Source of the DNA: CAZPDM01 sp964585305
GTDB lineage: Bacteria; Planctomycetota; Uabimicrobiia; Uabimicrobiales; JABWCH01
Assembly (NCBI GenBank): GCA_964585305.1
Contig: CAZPDM010000123.1
Span: 1-8,189 of the forward strand
Length of the DNA: 8,189 bases
Direction of reading: 5' to 3'
Part shown: in pieces, positions 1 to 6,037 of the stretch
How the letters are laid out: each line of letters starts with the position of its first letter
Position numbering within the stretch: position 1 is the stretch's first letter
The notes under the pieces: generated by a model
What the model was told of the DNA's origin: nothing
What the model saw: the letters and a program-made list of their open reading frames with translations, nothing else
Database searches by the model: none
Made by a program: the position numbers and the translations under genes

Positions 1-18
1 ATCATAAATATTTTCTCC
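1..18 (-). promoter_or_regulatory. possible ribosome-binding site and start of a next gene running off the left edge
   Basis: On the minus strand a GGAG (positions 15-18) lies nine bases before an ATG (3-5), just downstream of the phosphatase stop codon. This is good spacing for translation initiation, so a second gene could begin here and run out of the window in an operon with the phosphatase. Only five bases of it would be visible, so it cannot be identified. The frame of the phosphatase also stays open after its TAA for the ten codons that remain, so a coincidental match is possible. Confidence 0.2.
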
Positions 19-30
19 AATAACAAACGA

Positions 31-399
31 TTATGCTCCGTAATCTCTTATCGATCTATTTGGTCTTCCTAAAATATTTGTTAGTTGAGAAACTAACTTT
101 TCTATCAGATCAGGATCTTGGAACCTGTAATTATCTTTAATTTCTAAACATTGAATCTGAGATGCAATGTTTTTATAAATCTTTGGAAATTGTTTTTTTA
201 TAAAATTTTTTTGGTGATATTCAAAAACATATATAATATCTTGATCTATCAGCATATCTTCAGTTAGTTTAACATTAGCATTTTCATTGATGCCTGCTGA
301 GGAAACAATAATATCTTCATTTTTTTCATATAACCATTCTGCCGTTTTGCTTCGACATGAGTTTTGATTGCATATAAAAAGAACTCTTAGTTTTTCCAT
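31..399 (-). CDS. low-molecular-weight protein tyrosine phosphatase-like protein (COG4551-like)
   Basis: This 122-residue cytoplasmic protein resembles the short, roughly 105-110-residue branch of low-molecular-weight tyrosine phosphatases. The phosphate-binding loop CX5R(S/T) is present as CNQNSCRS, with nucleophile Cys10 and Arg16. The family's SSAG segment follows at 33-36, and a DPD (95-97) sits where the general-acid aspartate is expected. The stretch CLEIKDNYRFQDPDLIEKL (84-102) closely matches the 'predicted protein tyrosine phosphatase' family as I recall it. The expected reaction is hydrolysis of phosphotyrosine or a similar phosphomonoester, but family members are poorly characterised and the substrate is unknown. 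The start at 399 has AGAGAAAG five bases upstream and begins one residue before the beta-strand leading to the P-loop. It is transcribed away from the giant TIR-STAND gene. Oddly, its first four codons and its whole upstream region are duplicated in tandem. The C-terminal tail (about 111-122) is longer than usual for the family. Confidence 0.85.
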   Translation of the reverse strand: MEKLRVLFICNQNSCRSKTAEWLYEKNEDIIVSSAGINENANVKLTEDMLIDQDIIYVFEYHQKNFIKKQFPKIYKNIASQIQCLEIKDNYRFQDPDLIEKLVSQLTNILGRPNRSIRDYGA

Positions 400-433
400 A
401 TTAGCTTTCTCTAATTCATAAAACTTATGGTTT

Positions 434-461
434 GATATAAAATTATAATTATTTTAATCAA
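434..461 (-). promoter_or_regulatory. candidate promoter of the phosphatase gene (proximal copy)
   Basis: On the minus strand a TTGATT (-35-like, 456-461) is followed after 16 bases by TATATC (-10-like, 434-439). This would give a leader of about 28 bases before the ATG at 399. Both boxes are imperfect and the region is very AT-rich, so chance matches are likely. Confidence 0.35.
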
Positions 462-486
462 AATTTATAAAAATTAGTTTTTCCAT
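454..486 (-). CDS. 10-codon leader ORF created by the tandem duplication
   Basis: The upstream repeat copy keeps the phosphatase start codon, four codons (MEKL) and a purine-rich ribosome-binding site. It then runs across the repeat junction into non-coding sequence and stops, giving MEKLIFINFD. A transcript from the distal promoter would present this ORF before the real start at 399. It may be a functionless by-product or may reduce translation of the phosphatase. There is no evidence that the peptide itself matters. Confidence 0.3.
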   Translation of the reverse strand: MEKLIFINFD

Positions 487-520
487 ATTAGCTTTTTCTA
501 ATTCATAAAACTTATGGTTT

Positions 521-548
521 GATATAAAATTATAATTATTTTAATCAA
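521..548 (-). promoter_or_regulatory. candidate promoter of the phosphatase gene (distal, duplicated copy)
   Basis: These are the same TTGATT-N16-TATATC boxes carried by the second copy of the 87-bp repeat (-35-like at 543-548, -10-like at 521-526). If functional, they add a second start site 87 bases further upstream, and that transcript would include the short leader ORF. Confidence 0.3.
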
Positions 549-615
549 AATTTATAAAAAAATGATATAATAAATGAATAGATAAAAGTTTTTGGACTAA
601 AAAATATGCCAACTG

Positions 616-694
616 TGAGGAATTGAACCTGTCGCTGCAAATTTTTTTTTCGTTAAAAATCGCAATCTATAAACGGCAGGTTAATTCCTACCAT
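616..694. repeat. imperfect inverted repeat able to form a long stem-loop
   Basis: The left arm AGGAATTGAACCTGTCG (619-635) is nearly the reverse complement of the right arm CGGCAGGTTAATTCCTA (674-690), with one bulged base and a G-T type change. Between them GC-A-ATTTTT and AAAAAT-GC (about 637-663) can extend pairing around a TTTTCGTT loop. The whole could form an imperfect hairpin of about 75 bases upstream of the giant gene. The left arm superficially resembles a tRNA T-arm on the minus strand, but no tRNA can be folded. Its role is unknown: a structured RNA, a protein-binding site or a relic of a mobile element are all possible. Confidence 0.55.
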
Positions 695-709
695 GCACTA
701 CCTGCATGG
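691..709. repeat. perfect 7-bp stem hairpin beside the larger inverted repeat
   Basis: CCATGCA (691-697), loop CTACC, then TGCATGG (703-709) form a perfect 7-base stem. No T-run follows on either strand, so it is not an intrinsic terminator. The loop-side ACCTGC (700-705) could instead pair with GCAGGT (676-681) of the larger inverted repeat, so two mutually exclusive folds can be drawn. The 447 bases between the phosphatase and giant gene starts otherwise hold the 87-bp duplication and AT-rich sequence with no convincing gene. Confidence 0.6.
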
Positions 710-749
710 ACGAGTTTACTTAGCTAAAGTTAGTATTGAGATAGGAATG

Positions 750-755
750 TATAAT
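750..755 (+). promoter_or_regulatory. candidate -10 element for the giant TIR-STAND gene
   Basis: A perfect TATAAT lies about 90 bases before the ATG at 847, but the sequence 16-18 bases upstream has no good -35 box. Separately, a perfect TTGACA occurs at 777-782, but the sequence at the proper distance (about 800) is a poor -10. Neither is a complete promoter. The gene may use an activator or one of these weak combinations. The ribosome-binding site is also weak (a GAG about eleven bases before the ATG). Confidence 0.25.
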
Positions 756-846
756 AAATTCTTAGTTCAAATACTTTTGACAACTTACTTATCATAACAT
801 TTGCAAATCACTTTTTTTATAAATCATTGCAGCTTGAGATAAAACT

Positions 847-3800
847 ATGGTACAACTAAATGCAGTACAAAAGGAAGTTATATTTAAAATTATTTATTTA
901 GGGCCAACTGAATCAGGAAAAACAACAAATCTTAGTATTATTGAACAAAAACTTCCAGATTTACTTCGAGGAAGATTATCTTCAATTCTTGTTTCTTCAA
1001 AAGAAAATTTACTGATAGATTTTCTTCCTATTGAAGTTTCTATTTTAGATGAGCTGAAAACCAGGTTTAATATTTTTGCAATTCCTGGAAGTTCATCGTA
1101 TCAAAATGTTCGTAAATTGTTTTTACAGGAAGTAGATGGAATTGTATTTGTTGCAACAAGTGAAAAATTAGAAGAGAATGCTCAGCTTTTCCAAGAAGTC
1201 TCTAAAAATTTGCAAGAATTAAATGCTTCCAATATTCCTATAATTTTGCAATGGAATAAAAGAGATTTACCCAATGCAATGGATATCAAAGAATTGCATA
1301 AGGGAACAATTTTTGTTGATGTTCAAGAAGTATTGTCAATTGCCCATAAAGGGCAAGGCGTTTTAGAAACTTTAGAAAAAATAATAACATTAGCTCTCCA
1401 AAACACAATCAAAATTCGAACAAATAATATAAAACCTTTGTTATCAGAAAAAGATCTAGCAAAAGTAGAGCAAGGAATTTCTCTTCAAATAGATGGAGGC
1501 GGAAAATCAACTACATCTTTTCCTTTGCCTCATTTGTTGGATAGAATGACTCAAACTCGCAGCCGTCTTGCTTCATTAGAAACTTCAAGTATTCCAGCAA
1601 ATATTGAAGATAAAGATTTCCAGCTAGAAGAGACGAGTTGGGATAGCCCATCTGGTAAGGTAGTCATTATTAAAATGGCAGGCAAGATTGGAATAAACAC
1701 TTGTCTTACAATAAAAACAAAAGTCCTCGATCATTATATGCACGGAAAATTTCGCTTAGTGTTAGAATTTAGTAAAATTGAATATATCCATAGTAATGGT
1801 TTTGGAATACTTATTGAATTAGGAAACCGTGCGCAAATTTTAGGAGGAGGATTGGCTTTAGTTGGTCTTCAAGAAAAGTTTAAAGTTGTTTTTGAGTTAA
1901 TGGGGATGGGAAAATCTATTTCATTATGCCAAACTGAAGAACAAGCTCTTCTTTATTTTTCTTCTCTCAAACGTGAAGAAAAATATGAACCTGCTACAGT
2001 CAAACGCTCTTCTCGAGCCATTCAAGCGCGAATGATTTCTACTCCCAAAACACCTGTTGCTAATTTTTCTTCTGTAAAAAGAAATGTATATATCAGCTAT
2101 GAGCCTAATAATATTTCTTTTGCTCAATGGTTATCAAAATCATTAGAACAAAAAGGATATGGGATTTTTCTTGATGAAAAAAGGGTTCAAACTAATATTA
2201 TATGGAACTCCGAACTTAGTCATTCCGTATCTTCCAGTGATATTGTCATTGTTATATGGGATAAATCTTCTTATTCAAATGTGTTGATGCAACATGAATA
2301 TAACGTTGGACGCGGATTAGGAAAAATCGTGATTTTTTGGTTAGTAGAAAAAACTTCTATTTTACCATTAGGTTTTCCAGATGTTTTGATAATTGATGCT
2401 TCTTCTGAAGAAGAAGGGTTACAACAATTTGAGAAAATTATTTTAAATAAGAAGCAATCATATAATTATAATATATTGCCAGCTTTTTCATGTATTCCTA
2501 CAAACTTGCAAAATCAACTGATCGGTCGCGAAAATCAATTGCTAGAAATTTATGAAAAGTTAATTGCCTGTAAAAATGTAGCGTTATATCAAGAAGAAAA
2601 CTATGCCACAGTTGAGGGATTTGGTAAAAGTTCATTAGCTATAGAATTTGCCTATCGTTTTGGATTGACTTTTGAGGATGGAATCCTTTGGCTTCCTCAT
2701 AATGGAGGAAATGATTGGCATAATGGACTTCAACAGTTATCTTATCAACTAGGATTAACAAATATTCCTCCGGAAATGGCTTTCTGTAAAAATTCTATCA
2801 ATAAATTAAAAGAATATATTCAACAACGTCCGAATCTTTTGTTGATTGTAGATTATTTACAAAATATACAAGAACTTACTCAGGAGGTTGCATATAATTT
2901 TATTCCTATAGCATTAGGATGTTATATTTTAGCCATTAGTAAGACTTCTCAATCTATTTCAGGCGTAACAGCTATTCAAATTCAAGGACTTAATCCAGAA
3001 GCTAGTTTACAATTGGTAACAAGATTTCGAATGCCAACAAATGCCAATGAGACAGAATCTGCAAAAAAATTATGTGAAGCTGTTTCTTATATGCCACTAG
3101 CAATTATTATTATTGCTAAATATTTAGCTCAAAATCCTTATGAAAATTTTTCTAAGTATTTAAATGATGTATTAGCAGCCGGAAATCAAAGTAGTCAATT
3201 TATTTTAAGAGATTTAACACGATCTTCATCATTCAGATATGCAGCAACTATAAATTTTATTATAAAAAAATTATGGGAGCATATTCCTAACGAGTATTCA
3301 CGTACAATATTAGAGACCATGTCTTTATTTCCTCAAGGCTTTATTTTTTCAAAAGATTCATTAGCTATTTGGAGTAATCTTTCTTCTGAAGCACAAGGAA
3401 AAGATATTTCTTTACAAGAATTATTAGAAGGTTTATATAATATTAATTTTATAGAAAAAGTAGATAAAGAACGAATTCGTCTTCCAACTTGTATTTATAA
3501 TTTTCTTAGCCAAAATATATCGCGTGAACAGCAACAAAATCGTCGTAAAAAAGCTTCTGAAAAAATGTTACAACTTCTTCAAGATTTTGGACGGCTAGAA
3601 AAAGAATATTATCGTCATGGATTTCAATACCTTCGAGATATTTTAAGTCGTGGATTACAGTGGAATGATGGAAATGAAAATTTGAAAGTATTACAACAAT
3701 CTATTTTGCGTGAAACAAAAGCTCTACAACATCGTATGATACTTCCATATTTTTTTCTTCAACAAGTATATAGCCGTGTTTTTTCTGAAAACGATGTAGA

Positions 3801-4752
3801 ATCTCCTATTTTAAAAAATTTTACTGGATCTCTTCCTAAAATTAGTTGGATTCAAAATACATTTTGGCTAAAGCGCGTCAATAAATTTCCATATCAAAAG
3901 ATTACGAACCAATTGCCTACCATTATTGCAACATTTACTTCAGATGATAATTATATGATTTCTTCTACTGGTAAAGATTTAATATTGTTTGATATGCAAT
4001 CTAATCAAAGTCAAATAATATTAGAATCTAAATTAGCAAACTGTCAAGCAATTCTTTTCTCACCTGCGAAAGGCCAAGTTATTGCTACTCATAATTCTCG
4101 TATTGGAGCATGGAATTTAAATAATCTTAATAACTTCAAATGGCTTACAATACAAAACGATTGGATAAATTGTCTTGCTCTATCTCAAAATAATTTAGCC
4201 TCTGCTGGCAAAGAACAAAAAATTTATTTAAGAAACTTAGATACTAATGATGAGATAGTATCTCCTAAAATACATAGTAGTGAAATTACTAAAATTGCAT
4301 TCTGCAATAATGGGTCAAAACTTTTTTCTATCAGCAAAGATCATGAAATACTTTTATGGGAAATTCCTAATTTTAAAGTCCTATATCGTATTAAGAATGA
4401 ATCATATTTACCCACATCAATATCAGTTGCTTCAGAAAAAAATATATTTGCTGTGGGATTTCAAAATGGTCAAATTGAGATATATCAAACCCAAGACGGC
4501 CAAATAATTCATACTTTAACTCAGAATTGTGATAAGATAACATCTATTGCGTTTTCTTTAGATGGCCAATATATGGCAAGTACTAGCCAAGATCATACAC
4601 TCGTTCTTTGGAACTGGTCTATAGGAAAGTTGCTTCAAAAATTTGTAGCACCATGTCCTTTTATTCGTACTCAGTTTAGTTTAGATAGTAGCACGTTACT
4701 TGCTTGCGATGCTGAAGGTGTTGCATATAAATTTAAAATTATGAAGATATAA
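847..4752 (+). CDS. MglA-like GTPase / STAS / TIR / NB-ARC STAND ATPase / WD40 fusion protein
   Basis: 1301 residues, no signal peptide or membrane segment, so cytoplasmic. Domains in order: (1) MglA-family small GTPase, about 8-190, with P-loop GPTESGKT (19-26), the TRF strand and AIPGS (78-82) in place of DTAGQ, NKRD (137-140), and AHKG (166-169) as the base-contacting loop. Numbering matches MglA without gaps from residue 1 to 82, which supports this ATG despite a weak ribosome-binding site. (2) STAS domain, about 271-372, with HSNGFG (315-320) at the phosphoserine site. (3) TIR domain, about 412-540, starting NVYISY, with box-2-like FLDEKRV, Trp453 and putative catalytic Glu484. (4) NB-ARC, about 558-900: IGRE (559-562), degenerate P-loop TVEGFGKSS (588-596), Walker B LLLIVDY (Asp669), GLPL-like MPLA (749-752), then a winged-helix-like part. 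(5) Seven WD40-type blades, about 1025-1301. TIR domains of this kind cleave NAD+ or make nucleotide signals; NB-ARC/WD40 proteins oligomerise on sensing a ligand. Combining these into immune or stress signalling is inference. GTPase Arg53/Gln82 are replaced by Glu/Ser. Confidence 0.9.
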   Translation: MVQLNAVQKEVIFKIIYLGPTESGKTTNLSIIEQKLPDLLRGRLSSILVSSKENLLIDFLPIEVSILDELKTRFNIFAIPGSSSYQNVRKLFLQEVDGIVFVATSEKLEENAQLFQEVSKNLQELNASNIPIILQWNKRDLPNAMDIKELHKGTIFVDVQEVLSIAHKGQGVLETLEKIITLALQNTIKIRTNNIKPLLSEKDLAKVEQGISLQIDGGGKSTTSFPLPHLLDRMTQTRSRLASLETSSIPANIEDKDFQLEETSWDSPSGKVVIIKMAGKIGINTCLTIKTKVLDHYMHGKFRLVLEFSKIEYIHSNGFGILIELGNRAQILGGGLALVGLQEKFKVVFELMGMGKSISLCQTEEQALLYFSSLKREEKYEPATVKRSSRAIQARMISTPKTPVANFSSVKRNVYISYEPNNISFAQWLSKSLEQKGYGIFLDEKRVQTNIIWNSELSHSVSSSDIVIVIWDKSSYSNVLMQHEYNVGRGLGKIVIFWLVEKTSILPLGFPDVLIIDASSEEEGLQQFEKIILNKKQSYNYNILPAFSCIPTNLQNQLIGRENQLLEIYEKLIACKNVALYQEENYATVEGFGKSSLAIEFAYRFGLTFEDGILWLPHNGGNDWHNGLQQLSYQLGLTNIPPEMAFCKNSINKLKEYIQQRPNLLLIVDYLQNIQELTQEVAYNFIPIALGCYILAISKTSQSISGVTAIQIQGLNPEASLQLVTRFRMPTNANETESAKKLCEAVSYMPLAIIIIAKYLAQNPYENFSKYLNDVLAAGNQSSQFILRDLTRSSSFRYAATINFIIKKLWEHIPNEYSRTILETMSLFPQGFIFSKDSLAIWSNLSSEAQGKDISLQELLEGLYNINFIEKVDKERIRLPTCIYNFLSQNISREQQQNRRKKASEKMLQLLQDFGRLEKEYYRHGFQYLRDILSRGLQWNDGNENLKVLQQSILRETKALQHRMILPYFFLQQVYSRVFSENDVESPILKNFTGSLPKISWIQNTFWLKRVNKFPYQKITNQLPTIIATFTSDDNYMISSTGKDLILFDMQSNQSQIILESKLANCQAILFSPAKGQVIATHNSRIGAWNLNNLNNFKWLTIQNDWINCLALSQNNLASAGKEQKIYLRNLDTNDEIVSPKIHSSEITKIAFCNNGSKLFSISKDHEILLWEIPNFKVLYRIKNESYLPTSISVASEKNIFAVGFQNGQIEIYQTQDGQIIHTLTQNCDKITSIAFSLDGQYMASTSQDHTLVLWNWSIGKLLQKFVAPCPFIRTQFSLDSSTLLACDAEGVAYKFKIMKI

Positions 4753-4783
4753 AAAAAGAAGCAGATTATCTGCTTCTTTTTTT
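4751..4783. terminator. bidirectional Rho-independent terminator
   Basis: A perfect 15-base inverted repeat (4751-4765 and 4769-4783) with a TTA loop has the GC-containing core GAAGCAGA/TCTGCTTC flanked by A7 and T7. This gives a U-tract on both strands. It begins within the stop codon of the giant gene (4750-4752) and lies 39 bases past the end of the convergent gene at 4823, so it can serve both. Confidence 0.92.
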
Positions 4784-4822
4784 ATGACGGAGAGTATGTT
4801 TTTTTCTCAGTTATAAAAATAG

Positions 4823-5815
4823 TTATTTTTTTAGCCACTGCTTAAGGTAAGGAATAAGCATTTTATAATCTCCTCGCATTAATTCGATACCAGTTGGACC
4901 ATAAATAACAAAAAATGGAATAGATTTAATTTTTAATTGATTTACAACTGGACCTCCAGAACTTCCAATATCTATTTTTCGTAGGATTAGCTCTGAACGG
5001 TTTTTGCAGGTTTCTTCAATTTGTGGACCAACTTGTTCGCATGCGGCACAAGTAGGGCTAAAAAACTCAAAAATAGTATAATATCCTGGAAAAACATGTT
5101 GACTGAAATCAATTTTCTTTGTGGCTTTAATACTATCTATTTTGGGAATACCTAATTTAGGAAGATTTTTAAGAGGAGGAGGTAAAAGGCTTGTAGCTGT
5201 TTTAGGATCAACTTTTTCTGGGGTAGGTTTTGTTATAGGTTCTTTTGGTTTACTTAATTCTTCAGTTTTAGAAGTCTCTTTAATTTCCTCTTTTTCTGAA
5301 ACAATTGCTATCTCTTTTGGTGTATTTTTTTCAATTTCAGCCTTTGCTTTAGCCAACCAACCTTTGGCATTTTCATTTCCCAAATTTATTGAACGTTGGA
5401 AACATAATTCTGCTCGATCCCACTTTTTATCATATAAAAATATAATACCAAAGGTTAATAGCATCTGATCATTATGGTTCTTATCTTCTACGAATTTAAA
5501 AAAATTACTTCCTCGTATTTTTTTGAAAAAAACAATATTTTTTTGATTTTTAGAATCTAGTATTGTACATTTTTCTAAATCTATAGATTCTATAATACCA
5601 TAAACAGATTTTCCATTAACTTGATCCAAAGTAATTTTGCGCTGTTTTTTTTGATATGGGATCAACCCCTCTTTAAATTTAGTAAATAAAAACTTAGTAT
5701 TTTCCTCAGAAATTTCTGGTGGCCATCCTCTTTCTAAATCTTTGGTTGGTTGTGCAGTTATAAAAACACCTGATAGAAAGAAAAATAAACATATCCAGGC
5801 TAACGTATATTTCAT
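4823..5815 (-). CDS. exported TPR-like and thioredoxin-fold protein with a CAAC active site
   Basis: 330 residues. The N-terminus has Lys2 and a hydrophobic core (about 4-20) ending ITA-QP, a likely signal peptide or anchor, so the rest should be outside the cytoplasm. Residues about 60-105 have the strand pattern of a small beta-barrel (NGKSVYGIIESIDLEKCTIL). Residues 119-162 look like one or two tetratricopeptide helices (YDKKWDRAELCFQRSINLG). A Lys/Glu/Pro/Thr-rich linker spans about 164-225. Residues about 232-330 are a thioredoxin fold with the CXXC site SPTCAACEQ (Cys256, Cys259) and the expected cis-proline in SIPFF (Pro300). Such domains reduce or oxidise protein disulfides, often in cytochrome or envelope assembly; the direction and partner cannot be read here. 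Start choice: GGGAGG lies six bases upstream of the ATG. It converges on the giant gene and is separated by 222 bases from the nitroreductase. I do not recognise the full architecture as a named family. Confidence 0.8.
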   Translation of the reverse strand: MKYTLAWICLFFFLSGVFITAQPTKDLERGWPPEISEENTKFLFTKFKEGLIPYQKKQRKITLDQVNGKSVYGIIESIDLEKCTILDSKNQKNIVFFKKIRGSNFFKFVEDKNHNDQMLLTFGIIFLYDKKWDRAELCFQRSINLGNENAKGWLAKAKAEIEKNTPKEIAIVSEKEEIKETSKTEELSKPKEPITKPTPEKVDPKTATSLLPPPLKNLPKLGIPKIDSIKATKKIDFSQHVFPGYYTIFEFFSPTCAACEQVGPQIEETCKNRSELILRKIDIGSSGGPVVNQLKIKSIPFFVIYGPTGIELMRGDYKMLIPYLKQWLKK

Positions 5816-5898
5816 ATCATGCCTCCCGAAAGCAAGTCATAAGTCAAAAAGAAAATATTCAATATTTTTTTTACTTGAGTCCAAACAAAACTAAAGAC

Positions 5899-5970
5899 GT
5901 GCTCTCCATAAATGACTAGAGTGTACTTTCATCATCTCCCTGAATGGTTGGTGATGAAAGCACTTTTTTT
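5899..5970. other. foldable segment with terminator-like hairpin and T-run (plus strand)
   Basis: CTTTCATCA (5926-5934) pairs perfectly with TGATGAAAG (5952-5960) around a 17-base loop, and a T7 run starts at 5964. On the plus strand this has the shape of an intrinsic terminator, yet both flanking genes are on the minus strand. On the minus strand it lies in the leader of the thioredoxin-like gene. There GTGC (5960-5963 side) can also pair with GCAC (5899-5902 side), and CTCT (5902-5905) with AGAG (5918-5921), giving a possible three-helix junction about 85 bases before the ATG. It is either the end of an undescribed plus-strand small RNA or a leader structure. I cannot match it to a known riboswitch. 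Confidence 0.45.
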
Positions 5971-6037
5971 AAGTATACCACCTAAATATAGGAAAATCTA
6001 GTTTTCTTAAATTTTGTCAAAAATATTTGTACGCCAA

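Larger units (their letters stand above)
387..560. repeat. 87-bp perfect-length tandem duplication of a gene 5' end and promoter
   Basis: Positions 387-473 and 474-560 are two adjacent copies of the same 87-bp unit. The only difference I find is C at 409 against T at 496. The unit covers the first four codons of the phosphatase gene, its ribosome-binding site and the AT-rich promoter region. The near-identity implies recent duplication, probably by replication slippage or unequal crossover. The downstream copy (387-473) is joined to the real gene. The upstream copy carries a duplicate start codon at 484-486. Confidence 0.95.

Noticed and set aside
1..30. Stop-codon readthrough or a premature stop in the phosphatase (frame stays open after TAA)
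   Set aside because: The protein already covers the whole family length, and only ten codons remain before the edge, which is too few to judge.
605..635. Minus-strand tRNA 3' half suggested by the GGTTCAATTCC-like segment
   Set aside because: The T-stem would have only three pairs, no matching 5' acceptor strand is found 60-80 bases away, and no anticodon arm can be placed. The match is better explained by the inverted repeat.
607..735. Integron attC-like site (TGCCAAC ... GTTAGTA)
   Set aside because: The outer boxes do not fit RYYYAAC/GTTRRRY, there is a mismatch in the pairing, no inner L boxes are visible, and no integrase or second site is present.
1924..2127. Minus-strand ORF inside the giant gene
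   Set aside because: It is antisense to the STAS-TIR linker coding region with no motif or ribosome-binding site.
4280..4507. Plus-strand overlapping ORF in the WD40 region
   Set aside because: It is out of frame within a coherent propeller-coding sequence and has no initiation signal or recognisable motif.
5121..5468. Plus-strand ORF opposite the thioredoxin-like gene
   Set aside because: It lies wholly within a well-supported gene on the other strand, and its composition fits the antisense of that gene.
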